Shown here: positions 60,973 through 64,000 of the stretch, one piece after another
Layout: the number at the start of each line of letters is the position of its first letter
How positions within the stretch are numbered: the first letter of the stretch is position 1
DNA from: a virus
IMG/VR virus record: IMGVR_UViG_3300043410_001333
Coordinates: 1-64,000 of that record
Strand: one strand, 5' to 3'
Length of the DNA stretch: 64,000 bases
Notes under the pieces: generated by a model
Seen by the model: only the letters and a program-made list of their open reading frames with translations
Databases searched by the model: none
Told to the model about the DNA's origin: nothing
Translations under genes and position numbers: made by a program

Positions 60973-62124
60973 ATGCCCGCAGCGGCTCCCCTGACACTTG
61001 ACGACTTGCGTGCCCGACTGAACAAGGCCAAGCCTCCTACTCCCCCTCCCGACACTCCGAAGACGCCGCCTCCTTCCTTGAACGAACGCGTCGAAATCAC
61101 GTCGCTGCGTTCGGCCAACAATGATCTGAAGCGGCGCTTGGACGAAACCGAAAAGGCTCTTGCGACCGAGCGACACGTCAACAAGACGATCCTTGGTATC
61201 AAGGAAGGGCCAGTCCACCCTATTGTCCTGCCGCCGGTAGTTCACAGCGGCGGTTCACCAGGAGTGCCGATGTTTCTGTGGAGCGATTGGCACGTGGGAG
61301 AATTCGTAGATCCTGAACAGGTATACGGATACAACGAGTTCAACATTGAAATCGCCAAGCGGCGTGTAGAGCGGCTGGTCAACAAGTCCATCGACCTTGC
61401 CACTACACACGTCACGCATCCTGACTACGAATACGCCGTAGTGATCCTCGGTGGGGATTTCGTCAGCGGTTGGTTGCACGAAGAACTGGTAGCGACGGAT
61501 TGCTGCACACCGCTACAAGCGGCACGCTACGCGATTCAGATGTTGTGGGGGGCACTACAGCGCATGGCTGACGCCTTCAAACGCCTGACGGTAGTCTGTG
61601 TGCCCGGCAACCACGGGCGCCTCATGAAGCGTCCTCCTGCCAAACTGGGAGCCTATCAGGCGTTTGATTGGCTGATCTACGGAGCGCTGCAGGACTTCTT
61701 CCTGTCTGATACTCGCATGTCGTTCATCGTGCCCGCAGAAGGCGACGTGGTGTTGAACGTCGCCGGTACGCGCTACCTGATTATGCACGGCCATGAACTA
61801 GGCGTGAAGGGCGGTGACGGGCTGATCGGGTCCATCGGCCCGATGATGCGCGGCAGGTTGAAGGCAGGCCGTGCAAACGCCTCCCTGGGCCGAGACTTTG
61901 ATGTCTTGGTGCTGGGACACTTCCACCAAAGCATCTGGCTTCCAGGCAGCGGATTGATTGTGAATAACAGTCTGATCGGGTACAGCGAATACGGGCGTCA
62001 GATGCGGTTCGTAGCTACACCGCCCAGCCAGACCATGTGGTTCAGCCACGAGAAGTATGGGCCGATCCGCGGCGATCAGATTTTCCTTGAGGATAATGTT
62101 GACAAGCCGCTGCTGGTAGCCTAG
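60973..62124 (+). CDS. Metallophosphoesterase (383 aa)
   Basis: Calcineurin-like fold. Motifs in order: FLWSDWHVGEFV (D-x-H), VILGGDFVSGW (GD), VPGNHGR (GNH), IMHGHELG and LGHFHQSIW. The N-terminus (about 65 residues) is Pro-rich with a coiled-coil segment (LKRRLDETEKAL). ATG 60973 has AGGAT ten bases before. Related phage proteins act as SbcD-like nucleases or phosphoesterases; substrate unknown. Confidence 0.75.
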   Translation: MPAAAPLTLDDLRARLNKAKPPTPPPDTPKTPPPSLNERVEITSLRSANNDLKRRLDETEKALATERHVNKTILGIKEGPVHPIVLPPVVHSGGSPGVPMFLWSDWHVGEFVDPEQVYGYNEFNIEIAKRRVERLVNKSIDLATTHVTHPDYEYAVVILGGDFVSGWLHEELVATDCCTPLQAARYAIQMLWGALQRMADAFKRLTVVCVPGNHGRLMKRPPAKLGAYQAFDWLIYGALQDFFLSDTRMSFIVPAEGDVVLNVAGTRYLIMHGHELGVKGGDGLIGSIGPMMRGRLKAGRANASLGRDFDVLVLGHFHQSIWLPGSGLIVNNSLIGYSEYGRQMRFVATPPSQTMWFSHEKYGPIRGDQIFLEDNVDKPLLVA

Positions 62125-62180
62125 ATAGGGGTCAGCCCTAGTCGGGAAGGGCGGCTTGCTCCTTCACCGAATCCCGACAG

Positions 62181-62214
62181 CCCCCGGTTTGCCAGAGCCG
62201 GGGGTTTTCTTTTG
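62181..62214 (+). terminator. Strong Rho-independent terminator
   Basis: CCCCCGG (62181-62187) pairs with CCGGGGG (62198-62204), loop of ten bases, followed by TTTTCTTTT. It ends the plus-strand DNA metabolism block. A further structured segment, GTCGGGA...TCCCGAC (62141-62178), stands just upstream. Confidence 0.9.
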
Positions 62215-62337
62215 TCAGGCTTGAAGTTCGCTAGACCAGTAAAGCCACGACGCAAAATCTTCCTTGGTGGCAGGATCAAGGAAGTCCAGTCCCGCGCGCA
62301 GCAACTCCATAGTAGTCGGTTGGCGTGGCTGTTTCAA
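62215..62337 (-). CDS. Possible small protein (31-40 aa)
   Basis: An ORF from TTG 62337 (or ATG 62310) ends at 62215: ...MELLRAGLDFLDPATKEDF then ASWLYWSSELQA. It reads like a real amphipathic helical peptide and follows the tRNA-Arg gene on the same strand. Evidence is composition only; there is AGG at the TTG but nothing at the ATG. Confidence 0.35.
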   Translation of the reverse strand: MKQPRQPTTMELLRAGLDFLDPATKEDFASWLYWSSELQA

Positions 62338-62344
62338 CGTTTTA

Positions 62345-62413
62345 ACCTGCGCGTGTGAATCGAACACACCGTTACGAGTTTAGAACACTCATGCCGTTCC
62401 CAGCGGGCGCAGG
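62345..62413 (-). tRNA. tRNA-Arg (anticodon UCU)
   Basis: Perfect 7-bp acceptor stem CCTGCGC/GCGCAGG, anticodon arm TGAGT-GTTCTAA-ACTCG giving TCT, T-arm GTGTG-TTCGATT-CACAC. The D-arm region is only 15 bases, shorter than normal. No encoded CCA. Confidence 0.75.
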
Positions 62414-62423
62414 ATAGGGGGTA

Positions 62424-62495
62424 TAGACGCGGCCGGGGTCGAACCGACGACATCAGCCGTGTAAAGGCTGCGTTCTGCCACTGAACTACGCGTCT
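62424..62495 (-). tRNA. tRNA-Val (anticodon UAC)
   Basis: Acceptor AGACGCG/CGCGTCT, D-arm GTTC...GAAC, anticodon arm CAGCC-TTTACAC-GGCTG, T-arm GTCGG-TTCGACC-CCGGC. Full cloverleaf, no encoded CCA. Confidence 0.9.
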
Positions 62496-62508
62496 TCACA
62501 TTCATGTA

Positions 62509-62536
62509 TTGACATTAGCAGGTAGTAGGTGATAAG
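62509..62536 (+). promoter_or_regulatory. sigma70-like promoter for the tRNA-cluster HNH gene
   Basis: TTGACA (62509-62514), 16 bases, GATAAG (62531-62536), 38 bases before the HNH start. It directs plus-strand transcription against the surrounding minus-strand tRNA genes. Confidence 0.5.
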
Positions 62537-62573
62537 ACAACATATATCTTAACTACATGTTGTTAAAATTTAT

Positions 62574-63104
62574 ATGAAAAAACATCCAGGTTCGTCAATA
62601 TGGTGGGCTTCTTTGCCTTTAGCGGATCAAATATCTTACAGGGTAAGTCAGAGCGAAAACGGAATAACTACAGGAACCACTCAAACCCGTAGAGCGCGTC
62701 AAAACGCAAACAGTTACTACAAGCGGCATACGGACGACATACAAAACCTATCACCCGCCGCTGTTCGTTTACGTGTTATGGAAGAACAAAATTTTGCGTG
62801 CGCCGCGTGTTCTATTAGAGTTTGGATGAACAAACCTATCATATTAGAATTAGAACACATAGACGGGAATAACAAAAATAACACTAGGCACAATATACAC
62901 GCTTTGTGTCCTAATTGTCACAGTATGACACCGACATGGCGAGGGCGAAACAAACGAACCAAAGTGTCGGACGAAGAAATGAAAATAGCGCTTAAAGAAG
63001 AAAAAACCATCCACGCCGCGTTGTCTAGACTTCATATGGCGGCAAAGGGCGGCAACTACAAAAGAGCTACACGTCTACTACGAGAAATATTAAACGATAT
63101 GTGA
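62574..63104 (+). CDS. HNH endonuclease within tRNA cluster (176 aa)
   Basis: HNH core: ACAACSIRVW, then ILELEHIDGNNKNNTRHNIHALCPNCHSMTPTWRGRN (given in part), with two CxxC pairs and the EH-x-D/N active site. N-terminal helical region (WASLPLADQISYRVS) and basic C-terminal tail (RATRLLREIL). AT-rich, antisense to the tRNA genes on either side, and two bases from tRNA-Leu. Probable homing gene. Confidence 0.85.
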   Translation: MKKHPGSSIWWASLPLADQISYRVSQSENGITTGTTQTRRARQNANSYYKRHTDDIQNLSPAAVRLRVMEEQNFACAACSIRVWMNKPIILELEHIDGNNKNNTRHNIHALCPNCHSMTPTWRGRNKRTKVSDEEMKIALKEEKTIHAALSRLHMAAKGGNYKRATRLLREILNDM

Positions 63105-63105
63105 A

Positions 63106-63187
63106 TGCGGGCAACAAGATTTGAACTTGCACGCTCTAAGAGCAAAGGATTTTAAATCCCCAGCGTCTACCTTTCCGCCATACCCGC
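63106..63187 (-). tRNA. tRNA-Leu (anticodon UAA)
   Basis: Acceptor GCGGGTA/TGCCCGC, anticodon loop TTTAAAA giving TAA, long variable arm GCTC-TTA-GAGC, T-arm GCAAG-TTCAAAT-CTTGT. Class II structure typical of tRNA-Leu. Confidence 0.9.
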
Positions 63188-63198
63188 ACAGGAAAGTT

Positions 63199-63266
63199 CA
63201 GCGGTTGTTGGAATCGAACCGACCAGACTGGGGTCAAAGTCCAGCACACCCCCAGGGCGAACCGCT
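63199..63266 (-). tRNA. Degenerate tRNA-Gln (anticodon UUG)
   Basis: Acceptor AGCGGTT/AACCGCT is perfect; anticodon loop CTTTGAC gives TTG. The anticodon stem (CTGGA/CCCAG) and T-stem (GTCGG/CCAAC) each contain one A-C or C-A mismatch, and the D-arm region is only 15 bases. May be a decaying or unusual tRNA. Confidence 0.6.
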
Positions 63267-63279
63267 ACAGAAAAAGATA

Positions 63280-63351
63280 TGCCCGCGGCAAGGTTTGAAC
63301 TTGCGACCTTCACTTTACAAAAGTGCTGCACTGCCACTGTGCTACACGGGC
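63280..63351 (-). tRNA. tRNA-Thr (anticodon UGU)
   Basis: Acceptor GCCCGTG/CGCGGGC, D-arm GCAC...GTGC, anticodon arm GCACT-TTTGTAA-AGTGA (outermost pair G-A), T-arm GCAAG-TTCAAAC-CTTGC. Anticodon TGT. Confidence 0.85.
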
Positions 63352-63390
63352 TTGGTTCGGAAACCCCCACTTCTGCGCGTCCACAGAACG

Positions 63391-63408
63391 GTCCTGTTAT
63401 TTCAGGAC
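63391..63408. other. Hairpin between tRNA-Thr and tRNA-Met
   Basis: GTCCTG pairs with CAGGAC around a six-base loop in the 105-base gap 63352-63456. The gap holds no tRNA that I can fold and no ORF; the hairpin may be a processing or termination element. Confidence 0.4.
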
Positions 63409-63456
63409 TGGCGTATATCTGGGCGTTCCCTGATACAGTGGCCGGAGGCATGTTTA

Positions 63457-63529
63457 TTGGCGGAACCGGACTTGAACCGATACCCGAACTGTTATGAGCA
63501 GTTTGCTCTACCCATTAAGCTATCCGCCA
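63457..63529 (-). tRNA. tRNA-Met (anticodon CAU)
   Basis: Acceptor TGGCGGA/TCCGCCA perfect, D-arm GCTT...GAGC, anticodon arm AACTG-CTCATAA-CAGTT, T-arm ATCGG-TTCAAGT-CCGGT. CAT could also be a lysidine-modified tRNA-Ile; sequence alone does not decide. Confidence 0.9.
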
Positions 63530-63576
63530 TCAGTGTGTATGCTTGTGTATCTACAACTCCTTCCCGTTGTTCTTGT

Positions 63577-63605
63577 TGTTTACAAAAACGCGGTCGGTCC
63601 GTCAA
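63577..63605 (-). promoter_or_regulatory. Possible promoter for the tRNA cluster
   Basis: On the minus strand TTGACG (63605-63600), 17 bases, TAAACA (63582-63577), about 50 bases before tRNA-Met. The -35 is good and the -10 weak. Confidence 0.35.
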
Positions 63606-63638
63606 CCTGAAAAATGATCCCGCTCGGGAACACACTCG

Positions 63639-63887
63639 TCACCACTCCGAATACCCTGGACCAGTCAGCGCCTTCTTACCCAACTCAAACAGCCCCACCG
63701 TCTGCAACCAGTCTGCGCGGCCCCAACTGAACACTTCAATCTTACCGTCCTCCGTCATCAGAACAGCAGCACCACGAACGACATTTCCATAATAGCCCTC
63801 CCGCAGCGCCTGAGCGATAATTTCCATGCACTGCGGGATGTCGTTCAGATTTCCGCCTGGAAATTCAACGAGTTTAACGTCTGTCAT
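63639..63887 (-). CDS. Hypothetical protein (82 aa)
   Basis: ATG 63887 overlaps the upstream stop (ATGA) and has GGAA nine bases before. Sequence KLVEFPGGNLNDIPQCMEIIAQAL... then MTEDGKIEVFSWGRADWLQTVGLFELGKKAL matches a widespread type of small phage protein of unknown function. The 3-prime side carries a short CCC/GGG hairpin and U-run (about 63605-63636) that may terminate it. Confidence 0.65.
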   Translation of the reverse strand: MTDVKLVEFPGGNLNDIPQCMEIIAQALREGYYGNVVRGAAVLMTEDGKIEVFSWGRADWLQTVGLFELGKKALTGPGYSEW

Positions 63888-64000
63888 GGCGCGATTTCCG
63901 TGTCTATCTTTTCGCGATACGGGTTTTCCTTCCATCCGTCACCACCGCACATACTACACGTAACTTCCAACACGGTATCGTATCCTCCCGCTAATTCTTC
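63884..64000 (-). CDS. Partial protein with Cys motif (38+ aa, start outside window)
   Basis: Open to the window edge on the minus strand: EELAGGYDTVLEVTCSMCGG then DGWKENPYREKIDTEIAP. The CSMCGGDGW unit is a CxxCxGxGW zinc knuckle like the one in the 62-residue protein at 54108. Its stop overlaps the next gene's ATG. Confidence 0.55.
   Translation of the reverse strand, partial: EELAGGYDTVLEVTCSMCGGDGWKENPYREKIDTEIAP

Noticed and set aside
62128-62205. Plus-strand tRNA before the terminator
   Set aside because: GAATCCC resembles a T-loop, but no 7-bp acceptor pairing or anticodon arm can be formed.

Overview
This window is a nearly complete tailed-phage genome, or a contig from one. It carries terminase, portal, scaffold, capsid, adaptor, nozzle, fibre and ejection proteins, a holin, a phage DNA polymerase and a tRNA cluster. 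There are no ribosomal or host housekeeping genes and no recognisable integrase. I see no tape measure, sheath or tail-tube genes. Instead there is an SU10-like adaptor, a P22-gp10-like nozzle and large internal virion proteins including a transglycosylase, which points to a short-tailed (podovirus-like) virus. Genes are tightly packed with ATGA/GTGA/TTGA stop-start overlaps and AGGAG-type ribosome binding sites. sigma70-like promoters suggest a Gram-negative, probably proteobacterial, host, but the host cannot be fixed from sequence alone.

Layout. (1) 1-542: a (GCCA)n tract, three direct repeats and an AT-rich stretch. (2) 543-2829, plus: small unknown early-type genes. (3) 2832-40419, plus: packaging (terL, portal), GroES-like protein, scaffold, decoration and major capsid proteins, adaptors, three receptor-binding or fibre proteins, nozzle, four ejection proteins, two exported surface proteins and a lysis cassette. 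(4) 40435-49623, minus: replication operon with zinc ribbon, RusA, SNF2 helicase, DUF2800 nuclease, DUF2815 SSB, an Acb2-like anti-CBASS protein, family A DNA polymerase and a MarR-like regulator. It converges with block 3 on a terminator hairpin. (5) 49744-62124, plus, divergent from block 4: DUF3850, SLOG, two DNA methyltransferases, ThyX, dNMP kinase, Fic protein, DEDDh exonuclease, class II ribonucleotide reductase, MazG-like and metallophosphoesterase genes, closed by a strong terminator. (6) 62215-64000, minus: six tRNA genes and small genes, interrupted by a plus-strand HNH gene.

The most striking property is the load of homing-type elements: two inteins (DNA polymerase, RNR), an endonuclease VII-like gene, a GIY-YIG gene and three HNH genes. 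Two of the HNH genes are nested out of frame inside other genes, one inside the DNA polymerase intein and one inside a DNA methyltransferase. In both cases the host reading frame stays open right through the HNH gene. The terminase ORF is broken by one base exactly at its Walker A motif. Probable counter-defence functions are the Acb2-like nucleotide sponge, the two methyltransferases and possibly the autoinhibited Fic enzyme.
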